DNA of 64,000 bases from Nocardia sp. NBC_00403 (GTDB lineage Bacteria > Actinomycetota > Actinomycetes > Mycobacteriales > Mycobacteriaceae): assembly GCF_036046055.1 (NCBI RefSeq), contig NZ_CP107939.1, forward strand, positions 806,001 through 870,000, given 5' to 3'. This document shows positions 9,195-17,227 of the stretch, piece after piece. Within the stretch, counting starts at the first letter, position 1, and the number at the start of each line of letters is the position of its first letter. A program made the position numbers and the translations under genes. The notes beneath the pieces were generated by a model, which saw only the letters and a program-made list of their open reading frames with translations, did not search any database and was not told where the DNA came from.

Positions 9195-9581
9195 CTAGTC
9201 GGACACCGAATCGGGGACCCGGAACCGCTCCGAGGCCCGCTCGAGGACCTCGTCGAGTACCTCGCGTGAACGCATCAGATCGGTGATGGTCCGAGTGATC
9301 CGGTCCCGCTCGGCGGCAAGTTCGTCGACCAATTCCGGCGTCGCGAACTCGTTGGCACCGCCGTCCGCGTCGCGCATGCACGGCAGCAGCTGGGCGATCT
9401 TCTTGCTGGACAAGCCCGCCGCGTAGAGCTCTTGGATGTGGATAACCCGGTCCACCGCCCATTCGGGATAGTCCCGATGCCCGCCGGGCGTGCGCTCGGC
9501 CACCAGCAATCCCTGCTCCTCGTAGTAGCGCAACGATCGTTCGCTGACTCCGGTGTGCTGCGCCAACTCACCAATTCGCAT
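9195..9581 (-). CDS. MerR-family transcriptional regulator
   Basis: 128 residues with a winged helix-turn-helix at the N terminus (MRIGELAQHTGVSERSLRYYEEQGLL), the MerR signature, and a dimerising helix at about residues 82-118. There is no metal-binding Cys set in the C-terminal part, so it is more likely an organic-ligand or redox type. It is divergent from the old yellow enzyme gene with only 65 bases between the starts, and probably controls that gene and itself. Confidence 0.92.
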   Translation of the reverse strand: MRIGELAQHTGVSERSLRYYEEQGLLVAERTPGGHRDYPEWAVDRVIHIQELYAAGLSSKKIAQLLPCMRDADGGANEFATPELVDELAAERDRITRTITDLMRSREVLDEVLERASERFRVPDSVSD

Positions 9582-9608
9582 CCGCTACCTCGCATTTCGC
9601 CGCAGGAC

Positions 9609-9640
9609 TTGAACTTCACATAGATGTCAGATTTTACCGT
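9609..9640 (+). promoter_or_regulatory. Putative MerR-controlled promoter/operator
   Basis: TTGAAC at 9609-9614 is a -35-like element for the plus-strand gene. The following spacer carries the imperfect palindrome TCACATAGATGTCA (9616-9629). An operator inside an elongated -35/-10 spacer is the classic MerR arrangement. The -10 element is not clear, so this is an inference. Confidence 0.35.
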
Positions 9641-9646
9641 ACTCGT

Positions 9647-10786
9647 ATGAAGAACACAGCAGCAGCAGCGAACCTCTTCGACCCCGCCGAAGTGGGCGCC
9701 CTACAACTACCGCACCGCCTGGTGATGGCGCCGATGACCCGAAACCGCGCCGAGGCCGACGGCACCCCATCCACCCTGATGACCACCTACTATGCCCAGC
9801 GCGCCGGCGCCGGGTTGATCATCGCCGAGGCCGCAACGCCGAACCAGGTCGGCCAGACTTACACCAACATTCCCGCCATCCACACCGCCGCACATATCGA
9901 GGGCTGGCGGCGAGTCACCGACGCCGTCCACACCGCGGGCGGCCGGATGTTCCTGCAACTCCAGCACGGCGGCCGGGTCGGCCATCCCGACAACAGCGGT
10001 CTGACCCCGGTCGCACCGTCGCCCATCCCACTCGGCGAAACTATCCACACCCCGACCGGACATCAGGACGCGGTTATCCCGCACGCGCTGACCATCGACG
10101 AAATCCACGCCACCATAGCTGATTTCGCTACCGCGGCGCGCAACGCCATCGAGGCAGGTTTTGCGGGAGTGGAAGTGCACAGCGCCAATGGCTATCTGCT
10201 GCACCAATTCCTGGCCGAGAACACCAACCACCGCACCGATGGCTACGGCGGCTTGCTCGCCAACCGCATCCGGTTCACCGTCGAGGTGGTCGAAGCGGTC
10301 GCCGCCGCGATCGGACCCGAACGGGTCGGCTTGCGCATCTCGCCGGGAAACACCGTCAACGATATCGACGAGGGCGATACCGAAGCCATTTATCCCGCCC
10401 TTGTCGATGCGCTCGCCGACAAGGGTCTGGCCTATCTACACATTGTTTGGGCCGATCCCGACCAGCCCCTTTTCCACCAGCTCCGGAAGGCCTGGCCGAG
10501 CACGGTGATCGCCAATCCGAACCTCGGCTGGGGCGTCCCGCTCCCGGCAGACGGCGGCAAGTCGGCGGCCGAGCGGTTACTCGCCGCGGGTGCCGACCTC
10601 ATCTCCCTCGGTCGGCCCTTCCTGGCCAACCCCGACCTGGTCGAACGACTCCGCACCGGCGCGGCGCTGAACCCCGTCCGCGATGCCCACCTCATGTACG
10701 TCGGCGGCGCGGAGGGCTACACCGACTACCCGACGCTGGCCGCTGCCGAGCAGCGCAGCGCACTGCTCGAACCAGCCGGCGCCTGA
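9647..10786 (+). CDS. Old yellow enzyme family ene-reductase (alkene reductase)
   Basis: 379 residues, a complete FMN-dependent TIM barrel that reduces activated C=C bonds with NAD(P)H. Visible marks are the N-terminal HRLVMAPMTRNRA, the segment LQLQHGGRVGHP, GVEVHSANGYLLHQFL with the substrate-binding His/Asn region, and the FMN phosphate-binding end ADLISLGRPFLANPDL. The NemA/XenA-type set suggests xenobiotic or electrophile detoxification. It is probably induced through the divergent MerR regulator. The leader is very short. Confidence 0.94.
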   Translation: MKNTAAAANLFDPAEVGALQLPHRLVMAPMTRNRAEADGTPSTLMTTYYAQRAGAGLIIAEAATPNQVGQTYTNIPAIHTAAHIEGWRRVTDAVHTAGGRMFLQLQHGGRVGHPDNSGLTPVAPSPIPLGETIHTPTGHQDAVIPHALTIDEIHATIADFATAARNAIEAGFAGVEVHSANGYLLHQFLAENTNHRTDGYGGLLANRIRFTVEVVEAVAAAIGPERVGLRISPGNTVNDIDEGDTEAIYPALVDALADKGLAYLHIVWADPDQPLFHQLRKAWPSTVIANPNLGWGVPLPADGGKSAAERLLAAGADLISLGRPFLANPDLVERLRTGAALNPVRDAHLMYVGGAEGYTDYPTLAAAEQRSALLEPAGA

Positions 10787-10791
10787 GGACC

Positions 10792-11508
10792 TCAGCGCTC
10801 CATGAGCTTGCGCCAATGCGCGCTCAGCGGGTGCTTCGCGGTGACGGAGCCGAAGCGGACCCGGCCGAGCACGACCAGGTGCAGTGGACCGAACGGCGGA
10901 CCGGTGCGGACCTTGTTGTTGACGCTGGAGCCGATGAGGTCGAGGGCATTGAGATCGACGGTGGCCTCGGCCGGGACGATCAGGGTCAGCGAGCTGCAGT
11001 AATCGTCGACATGCAGCTCGACTACCTGCGTGGACATGATCGCCTCGGTGAAATCCAGCGTGACGCCGGAGAGCCATGTGTTGGTCTGCAGCGACGGTGC
11101 CACGTGCCAAGGCCCACGGCGATGGACGCCGGATAAGCGGCTGCGGATCACATGGCCCGGCGTCGCAGGTGAGGGGCCCGGCACCGCTGGTCCGCGCTTG
11201 GTGAACGGCGACGCGGAATTCATCAACGGCGCAGCGTTACCGAAGGTCGACGGCGCCGCGGCAGGATGCCCGACCAGCCGAACACCGGGCAGATCGATGA
11301 GCACGACATTGAGTTCGCCACGAGTCTTGGCAGCCAGCGCGGTGTCCATCCGCTCGGTGAACTCGCCGAGCGACAGCATCCCGAGCCCGACCGCGCGTTG
11401 CAACAACTGGCCGACATGCTCGCGCTCGGCATCGGAGACGCGCAACTCCCTGTTGCCCACCACATCGCCGCGGCCGACACCGTCGGCTACCGATTCGGGT
11501 CCGCCCAT
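10792..11508 (-). CDS. DUF1707 SHOCT-like domain protein with LiaF-like C terminus
   Basis: 238 residues from ATG 11508. The N-terminal section (RELRVSDAEREHVGQLLQRA, then LGMLSLGEFTERMDTALAAK) is the DUF1707 domain common in actinobacterial membrane-stress proteins; the C-terminal 90 residues (beta-rich, VDDYCSSLTLIVP and VRFGSVTAKHP) resemble the cell-wall-active antibiotic response (LiaF/VanY-sensor-like) fold. No membrane helix is present. Its stop is only five bases from the stop of the convergent ene-reductase gene. Confidence 0.75.
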   Translation of the reverse strand: MGGPESVADGVGRGDVVGNRELRVSDAEREHVGQLLQRAVGLGMLSLGEFTERMDTALAAKTRGELNVVLIDLPGVRLVGHPAAAPSTFGNAAPLMNSASPFTKRGPAVPGPSPATPGHVIRSRLSGVHRRGPWHVAPSLQTNTWLSGVTLDFTEAIMSTQVVELHVDDYCSSLTLIVPAEATVDLNALDLIGSSVNNKVRTGPPFGPLHLVVLGRVRFGSVTAKHPLSAHWRKLMER

Positions 11509-11749
11509 GAATCCGAGGTTACCGATCCCCCACACCCCACACATCAGGGCGATCCCGGATTCTCCGCACGACTTCAGTCGCACCAGCCCAGCTCCGCACC
11601 CGCTCACGATCCACACCGCGCAACGGCTACGGAGTCGTAGGCCCCGCACGCGCCCGGCTCGTTCGGTGGCGGGCCAATTCGCGTAATGGCGCAGCCAGGT
11701 ACCGCTCGAGCCAGGCCGCAGTCATTGCCCGCTCTGGCGCGGCTACGTG

Positions 11750-12418
11750 CTATTCGAGGCCTTGTTCGATCGCGTAGCGGGTGAGTTCTACGCGGTTGGC
11801 GAGTTGGAGTTTGCGGAGGGTCGCCTGGACATGGTTCTCCACCGTGCGGTGGCTGAGGTTGAGGCGGGCGGCGATTTGTTTGGCGGACAAACCCTTTGCC
11901 ACCATGCGCAGCACCTCGGTCTCCCGTTCGGTGAGCGCGGGCCGGTGTAGTTCGTCGGGCTGTGCGGGAGTTGTGGCCATGCGGCGGTATTCGCCGAGGA
12001 CCAGGCCGGCGAGCCCGGGTGTGAACACGGGCTGCCCGGCAGCGGTCGCGCGGACCGCGTCGATCAGCTCGGCGACCGAAGCGCTCTTCACCAGATAACC
12101 CGAGGCGCCCGCTTTGATCGCATCCAGGACATCGTCGCGTTCGGCGGACGCGGAAAGCACGAGCACCCGGCTCTGCGGCGATACCCGCAGCACCTCGGCG
12201 GTGGCCTCGGCGCCGTTCCCGTCGGGCAGTTGCATATCCATCAGCACCACGGTGGGACGCACCGCCGCCGCCCGCCGGGTGGCGGATCCGACCCCGTCGG
12301 CGGTGGCGGCCACCTCGAATCCGGCCTCGGCGAGATCTCGGGACACGCCGTCGCGCCACATTGGGTGGTCGTCGACGACCATCACCGAAACAGGCTCGGC
12401 CGCTTGGTCATCGGTCAC
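11750..12418 (-). CDS. LuxR/NarL-family response regulator
   Basis: 222 residues. The receiver domain has the acidic pair in VMVVDDHPMWRDG, the phospho-acceptor Asp in VVLMDMQLPDGNG, and the Lys in GYLVKSASVAEL. The C-terminal LuxR helix-turn-helix (LTERETEVLRMVAKGLSAKQ onward) ends the protein. GTG at 12418 was chosen since AGGAGG lies 6 bases upstream. It follows the histidine kinase gene by 29 bases and is surely its partner. Likely role: transcriptional response to an envelope signal. Confidence 0.93.
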   Translation of the reverse strand: MTDDQAAEPVSVMVVDDHPMWRDGVSRDLAEAGFEVAATADGVGSATRRAAAVRPTVVLMDMQLPDGNGAEATAEVLRVSPQSRVLVLSASAERDDVLDAIKAGASGYLVKSASVAELIDAVRATAAGQPVFTPGLAGLVLGEYRRMATTPAQPDELHRPALTERETEVLRMVAKGLSAKQIAARLNLSHRTVENHVQATLRKLQLANRVELTRYAIEQGLE

Positions 12419-12447
12419 GCCATACCTCCTGTGTCGGCACTGTCCGC

Positions 12448-13626
12448 TCAGGCACGCGGCACCCGGAATTCCCATTCGGTACCGAAGCCGACCCCGCCAT
12501 CGGCCTCGGTCAGCAGGTCCGCCGCCCCGCCGAGCGCGGCGATCCGGCCCACGATGGATCGTGAAACACCCATCCGCCCTTCGGCTTCGGCCTCGGCCAA
12601 TCGCCCGGCCGGTATCCCGACACCATCGTCGCGCACGCTGATGATCAGCTGGTCACCGGTGTCCTCCAGCAGCACATACGCTTTCGCGTCGGCCCCGGCG
12701 TGCAGCGCGACATTGGACAGCGCTGTCGCCACAGCCGCGGCGATCTCCTGCGCGGTCCAGCGCCCGATCAACACCGGCTGGCCCGGCGTCGAGACGAACA
12801 CCTTGGGCGTCGCGTGCACCGTCAACAGCGGGCGCAGATCGATATCCGCACCGCCGGCGTCCTGGCGCCCGCCTTGCTCGGAGATCAGCACCCGCAGCGC
12901 CACCTCCTGTTCCCCGGCGCGCTGCGCCAGCTCCGCGGTGGGACCGCCGATTTCGCTGCCGCGCCGCTTGATGTAGCTGAGCACCTGCAGCACGCCATCG
13001 TGCACCTCACGCGAAAGTCGTTCGCGCTCTTCGGCGGCCGCGGTCAGTCGGACCGCCCGTTCGAGCTGGTTCTGGGCGCGGCGGGCGGTATTGGCGGCAA
13101 GCCCGAGCGCCAAGCCGATGGAGACCAGCACCGGCGCCGTCGCATCGGCCCACACGTCCTGGCCCCACTGATCGCGGACCGTGACAATCACCGCCGCGAT
13201 CAGCATCCCCGAAAGCACGCCGCCGATCGGACCGCGCAGGATGGCGGCCGAGATCACCGCATTGGCGGCCCACAATGTGGTCGGCAGCGTCTGATGTCCG
13301 TGGTACCAGCCGTAATCGGCGACCAGGCGGGTCGAGGCGATCAGTGCGATCACCACGACGTGGTCTCCGACGACCACCCACCGGCGCAGCCGCGCCACAT
13401 CCGGAAAATGCCACACCGAGAGCATCAGCGCCGACGCGCCGGACCACACCGCCATCAAGGCGATCAGCACCCAGCTCAACCGCTGGTTCTGGTAGTAAGG
13501 CACCGACGCGATCTGCTGCCCCACCGCATAGAGCAGGGTCACCAGCCGCAGCGCCTGCGCGGCCCGCCACAGCGGTGCGGTCGCCGCATCGGTCGGGCTG
13601 AGGTCAGTCGTCGACGGCCGCATCAT
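12448..13626 (-). CDS. MacS-family sensor histidine kinase
   Basis: About 392 residues. Roughly five or six membrane helices occupy residues 20-170 without a large external sensor domain, then a HisKA_3 dimer/phospho-acceptor helix with SREVHDGVLQVL (His acceptor) and a HATPase domain with ALSNVALHA (N box) and VRDDGVGIP (G1 box). This is the NarL-partner kinase type called MacS in annotation. The start (ATG 13626 or 13623) overlaps the end of the AI-2E-family gene by about 20 bases, so translation is coupled. The signal is unknown. Confidence 0.88.
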   Translation of the reverse strand: MMRPSTTDLSPTDAATAPLWRAAQALRLVTLLYAVGQQIASVPYYQNQRLSWVLIALMAVWSGASALMLSVWHFPDVARLRRWVVVGDHVVVIALIASTRLVADYGWYHGHQTLPTTLWAANAVISAAILRGPIGGVLSGMLIAAVIVTVRDQWGQDVWADATAPVLVSIGLALGLAANTARRAQNQLERAVRLTAAAEERERLSREVHDGVLQVLSYIKRRGSEIGGPTAELAQRAGEQEVALRVLISEQGGRQDAGGADIDLRPLLTVHATPKVFVSTPGQPVLIGRWTAQEIAAAVATALSNVALHAGADAKAYVLLEDTGDQLIISVRDDGVGIPAGRLAEAEAEGRMGVSRSIVGRIAALGGAADLLTEADGGVGFGTEWEFRVPRA

Positions 13627-14905
13627 CGACTTCGTCCACGTGACTGCCTCGCCGGCGCTGCGACTCGGGCTTGTCCGACGACTCGGCCTGCTCGTGTTCG
13701 ACCGCCTCGGCCAGCATCGCCGCCACATCGAATCGGCCCAGCTCGGGTTTGTCCGGCTCGGCGGCGTACATCCGGCCCGGTTCCCCGGTCTGCAATTCCT
13801 CGAAGACTTCCTCCGGACTGTCGGCGAGCAGTGACCGGATCGCGGTATTCATCACCGCGACGAACGGCACCGCGAGCAGACCACCGGCGATGCCACCGAG
13901 CACCACACCCGCGGTGATCGCCAACACCACCGCGAGCGGATGAATGCTGACCGCACGGCCGAGTAGCAGCGGCTGGAGCACGTGACTCTCCAGCTGCATC
14001 ACCGCGATGATGATGCCGAGCACGATGAGCGCGGTGACAAAACCCTTGGTCACCAGGGCTATGAACACCGCGACGGTGCCCGCGAGGAACGCACCGATGA
14101 TCGGGATGAACGCGCTGATGAACACCAGCGAGGCCAACGGCAGCGCGAGCGGCACCCCCAGGATCGCCAGCCCCGCACCGATGCCGATGGCATCCACCGC
14201 CGCCACCGCGACGGTGGCGCGCACGAACCCGACCAGCGTCCCGAACCCGAGCTGCCCGGCCGTGCGGACCCGCTCCCGGTGCGGCGTCGGCACGATCCTG
14301 GTGACGAACTCCCAGATCTGGTCGCCGCTGTACAGAAAGAAGATAAGGATGAACAGGGTCAGGAAGGTGCCGGTGAGAATGTGCCCGATCACCGTCGCGG
14401 TGGTCAGCGCCCCGCTGGTGAGACTGTCCTGATTGGACCGGATCGTCTTGACGATCGTGTCACCGGCATTGCGGATCTGTTCGTCGCTCAGATGCGGCGG
14501 ACCGTTGATGAGCCAGTCCTGCACCTGGTGGATGCTGTGGGTGATCTCGTCGGACAGCTGCGGCACACCGTCGACGAACTGTTCGACAACAAAGGTCAGC
14601 ACGCCCGCGACCAGGCCGAGCGACCCGGCGAGCGCGACGAAAACCCCCACCGCCCGCGGCACCCCGAGCCGCTGCATCCAGTCCACCAGTGGCGCGAGCA
14701 ACGCGGCGGCCAGCAGCCCGATAGCAAGCGGGATGGCCACCGTCGCGAGTCTCTGCACAATCGCCGACAGCGCGAGTACCACCGCGAAAATGACCAACAA
14801 CCGCCACGACCATGCCGCGGTCATCCGGACCAACGGGTGCACCGCCTCGGCAGGAGAGCGACTGGCAGTGCCTGTCCGCGGCGAACTCGGATTCGGGTCG
14901 GTCAC
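13604..14905 (-). CDS. AI-2E family transporter (UPF0118 permease)
   Basis: 433 residues with about eight membrane helices and the characteristic family stretches FLTLFILIFFLYSG and ISAFIPIIGAFLAGTVAV. Family members export small molecules or act as Na+/H+ antiporters; the substrate here is unknown. The C-terminal 60 residues are charged and cytosolic. GTG 14905 (VTDPNPSS) is the chosen start; a GTG two codons upstream is equally possible. It is the first gene of the permease-kinase-regulator operon, so the two-component system may sense its substrate. Confidence 0.85.
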   Translation of the reverse strand: MTDPNPSSPRTGTASRSPAEAVHPLVRMTAAWSWRLLVIFAVVLALSAIVQRLATVAIPLAIGLLAAALLAPLVDWMQRLGVPRAVGVFVALAGSLGLVAGVLTFVVEQFVDGVPQLSDEITHSIHQVQDWLINGPPHLSDEQIRNAGDTIVKTIRSNQDSLTSGALTTATVIGHILTGTFLTLFILIFFLYSGDQIWEFVTRIVPTPHRERVRTAGQLGFGTLVGFVRATVAVAAVDAIGIGAGLAILGVPLALPLASLVFISAFIPIIGAFLAGTVAVFIALVTKGFVTALIVLGIIIAVMQLESHVLQPLLLGRAVSIHPLAVVLAITAGVVLGGIAGGLLAVPFVAVMNTAIRSLLADSPEEVFEELQTGEPGRMYAAEPDKPELGRFDVAAMLAEAVEHEQAESSDKPESQRRRGSHVDEVDDAAVDD

Positions 14906-15059
14906 GATCACGAGCGTAGTGCGCGACGGCGGCCGATGTTCGTCCTTGACCGTAGGCCGGGCCGGGCGAACGTGGGGCCGACCGGAGGCGAGGCGGCCAC
15001 CGAATGGCCGAGCAGCGCCGCGAACATGCTCACATGATCGAAACGCTAGATTGGTGATC
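14906..15059. promoter_or_regulatory. Divergent promoter region, AI-2E operon / cyclase
   Basis: This 154-base gap separates two divergent transcription units and must hold both promoters. I cannot pick out clear -35/-10 elements. Confidence 0.4.
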
Positions 15060-16613
15060 GTGTCAGCGCCACTGGAAGCGGTCAAACAGACCATGCGAAC
15101 GCGCTGGCCGCTGTACCTGACATCGATGCTGTTGGCGAATGCCTTCGGCGCGGTCCTGGTCTGGGCGTTCATCCAGTACGGACTTCCGGTCCCCGAGGGC
15201 GAGCAGACCGGTGCGCGGCGCACCGGTCTGCTGATCCCGGTCCTGGTCTTCGTGACCGGCGGCCTGCTCAGCCTCGGCGCATCGGCGTTGATGCTGCGCC
15301 CGGTGATGCGCTGGCAGATGCGCGGTGGTCCGCCGAGCAGACAGGAGCAGATGGCCGCGCTGCACGCACCGCTGCGGCAGGCCATCGTGCACCTGACACT
15401 GTGGCTGGTCGGCGGCGCCATCCTGGCCGCGACCATCATCGTCGACGCGCCCGAACTGGCCGGGGCCGTCATCGTCACCGAATGCATGGCCGCCACCATC
15501 GTGTTCGGCTTCACCTACATGCTCGGCGAACGTATCCTGCGCCCGGTCGCCGCGGAGGCGCTGACCGAGGGCACCTTCGATCACACGCTGACTCCCGGCG
15601 TCGGCACCCGAATGGGCATGACCTGGGGCATGGGCACCTTCGCGCCCACCATCGCCATCGTGCTGCTGTGCGTCACCCAGATTTCCTCGGACGTGAAGTT
15701 CTCGGCGCAGTCACTGGCCATCTCGATTCTGCTGCTGTGCGGCGTAGTGATCATGCAGGCGCTCGCGTTGTCGATGCTCACCGGTTCCAGCATCTCCGAC
15801 CCGGTGCGCCAGCTCAGCCAGGCCATCGACCGGGTGCAGGAGGGCGCCCGCGACGTCCAGGTCGAAGTCTTCGACGGCAGCGAGATCGGTCTGCTGCAGG
15901 TCGGGTTCAACCGGATGATGGAAGAGGCCGCCAAGCGCCGCCAATTGCAGGAGCTGTTCGGCCAGCACGTCGGCGAGGAAGTCGCGCAGCGCGCCCTCGA
16001 CTACGGCACCGAACTGGGCGGCGAAACGCGATTTGTCGCCGTGCTGTTCGTCGACATGGTCGGTTCCACCGCGACCGCGGCCGAGCGGCCGCCGACGGAG
16101 GTGGTGAGCCTGCTCAACGAGTTCTTCCGGGTCGTCGTCGATGTCATCGACCGCCATCACGGCTTCGTCAACAAGTTCGTCGGCGACGCGGCTCTGGCCA
16201 TCTTCGGCGCCCCGCTGGACCGCCCCGACGCGCCGACCGCCGCGCTCGCCGCCGCCCGCGAATTGCGCGAAGCCCTCCGTGAAGTTCCAGGACTCGATAT
16301 CGGCATCGGTGTTTCGGCAGGGCTTGCCGTCGCCGGAAATATCGGTGCCGCAAACCGTTTCGAATACACGGTGATCGGTGATCCGGTCAACGAAGCATCA
16401 CGTCTGACCGAACTGGCTAAAGATCAACCGGGGCGTGTACTCGCCTCCGGGAGCGCGCTCTATTTCGCCGATGAGAGTGAGCAGCACCTCTGGGAAACCG
16501 GCGACGAGGTACAGCTGCGCGGACGGCGCAGAAAAACTCGATTGGCCTGGCCGCAGGATGGCATCGACCCGCACGCCGCCACAAACAGCGAAACGGCCGA
16601 TTCGTTGGGCTGA
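15060..16613 (+). CDS. Membrane-bound class III adenylate/guanylate cyclase with HAMP domain
   Basis: 517 residues. About six membrane helices (residues 15-240) are followed by a HAMP linker (SDPVRQLSQAIDRVQEGARDV) and a class III catalytic domain. Metal-binding aspartates lie in VLFVDMVGSTA and NKFVGDAALAIFG; the substrate-specifying Lys (VNKFVGD) and Asp (TVIGDPVNEASR) and the transition-state Asn/Arg (NEASR) are all present, which favours ATP and full activity. The layout matches the mycobacterial Rv1318c-Rv1320c/Rv3645 group. GTG 15060 is preferred; GTG 15054 is the alternative. Confidence 0.92.
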   Translation: MSAPLEAVKQTMRTRWPLYLTSMLLANAFGAVLVWAFIQYGLPVPEGEQTGARRTGLLIPVLVFVTGGLLSLGASALMLRPVMRWQMRGGPPSRQEQMAALHAPLRQAIVHLTLWLVGGAILAATIIVDAPELAGAVIVTECMAATIVFGFTYMLGERILRPVAAEALTEGTFDHTLTPGVGTRMGMTWGMGTFAPTIAIVLLCVTQISSDVKFSAQSLAISILLLCGVVIMQALALSMLTGSSISDPVRQLSQAIDRVQEGARDVQVEVFDGSEIGLLQVGFNRMMEEAAKRRQLQELFGQHVGEEVAQRALDYGTELGGETRFVAVLFVDMVGSTATAAERPPTEVVSLLNEFFRVVVDVIDRHHGFVNKFVGDAALAIFGAPLDRPDAPTAALAAARELREALREVPGLDIGIGVSAGLAVAGNIGAANRFEYTVIGDPVNEASRLTELAKDQPGRVLASGSALYFADESEQHLWETGDEVQLRGRRRKTRLAWPQDGIDPHAATNSETADSLG

Positions 16614-16760
16614 CCGGGTTGCGGCCAACGGGCGAGCCTGCGCTGTAGCCGGTCCATAAGCCGGAGCGTGGCACATTTCACGCGGTATCTCTCGGCGGCA
16701 CTGCGCCGGGGCAGGTGTCGCGGCGCGATGTGGCACCGCTGCCCGATTACGCTGGCGCGG

Positions 16761-17141
16761 GTGAACAAACTGGTGCCGTTGGCGGTCGATGCACTGCTGG
16801 TCATCCTGTTCTGCGCGATCGGACGGCGCAGTCACGACGAGGCGGTACTCACCGGATTGCTGAAAACGTTGTGGCCTTTCGCCATCGGTCTTGCGATCGG
16901 CTGGGTGATTGCGATCGTCGTTTCCAGTCGCATGCCCGGTGCGACGGAACGTGCCGGCCGCGTCGACGGAACCGCCTTGTGGCCCACTGGGATTCTGGTC
17001 TGGCTCGGCACCCTCTGCGGCGGCATGCTGCTGCGGGTGGTCAGTGGTCAGGGCACGGCAATCAGTTTCGTCCTGGTCGCGGCAACCGTGCTCGCCTTGT
17101 TCCTGCTGGGTTGGCGAGCGGCGATCAAGGCGCTGAACTAG
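16761..17141 (+). CDS. DUF3054 membrane protein
   Basis: 126 residues with four hydrophobic helices and the pattern AVDALLVILFCAIGRRSHDE near the N terminus, typical of DUF3054, a small actinobacterial membrane family of unknown function. GTG 16761 gives the usual family length; an ATG at 16728 would add an Arg/His-rich segment that looks non-coding. It is followed by a strong terminator. Confidence 0.8.
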   Translation: MNKLVPLAVDALLVILFCAIGRRSHDEAVLTGLLKTLWPFAIGLAIGWVIAIVVSSRMPGATERAGRVDGTALWPTGILVWLGTLCGGMLLRVVSGQGTAISFVLVAATVLALFLLGWRAAIKALN

Positions 17142-17179
17142 CACGTCGATTCGCATGGCGCACCGCCTGGCTGAACCAA

Positions 17180-17218
17180 CCCCAGCCCCGCCGAACTGGT
17201 CGGCGGGGCTGGGGTTTT
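17180..17218. terminator. Intrinsic terminator between DUF3054 and serine hydrolase genes
   Basis: A perfect 15-bp stem (CCCCAGCCCCGCCGA and its complement) with a five-base loop, followed on the plus strand by TTTT. It serves the plus-strand gene and may also stop the convergent transcript. Confidence 0.85.
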
Positions 17219-17227
17219 CACACTCGA

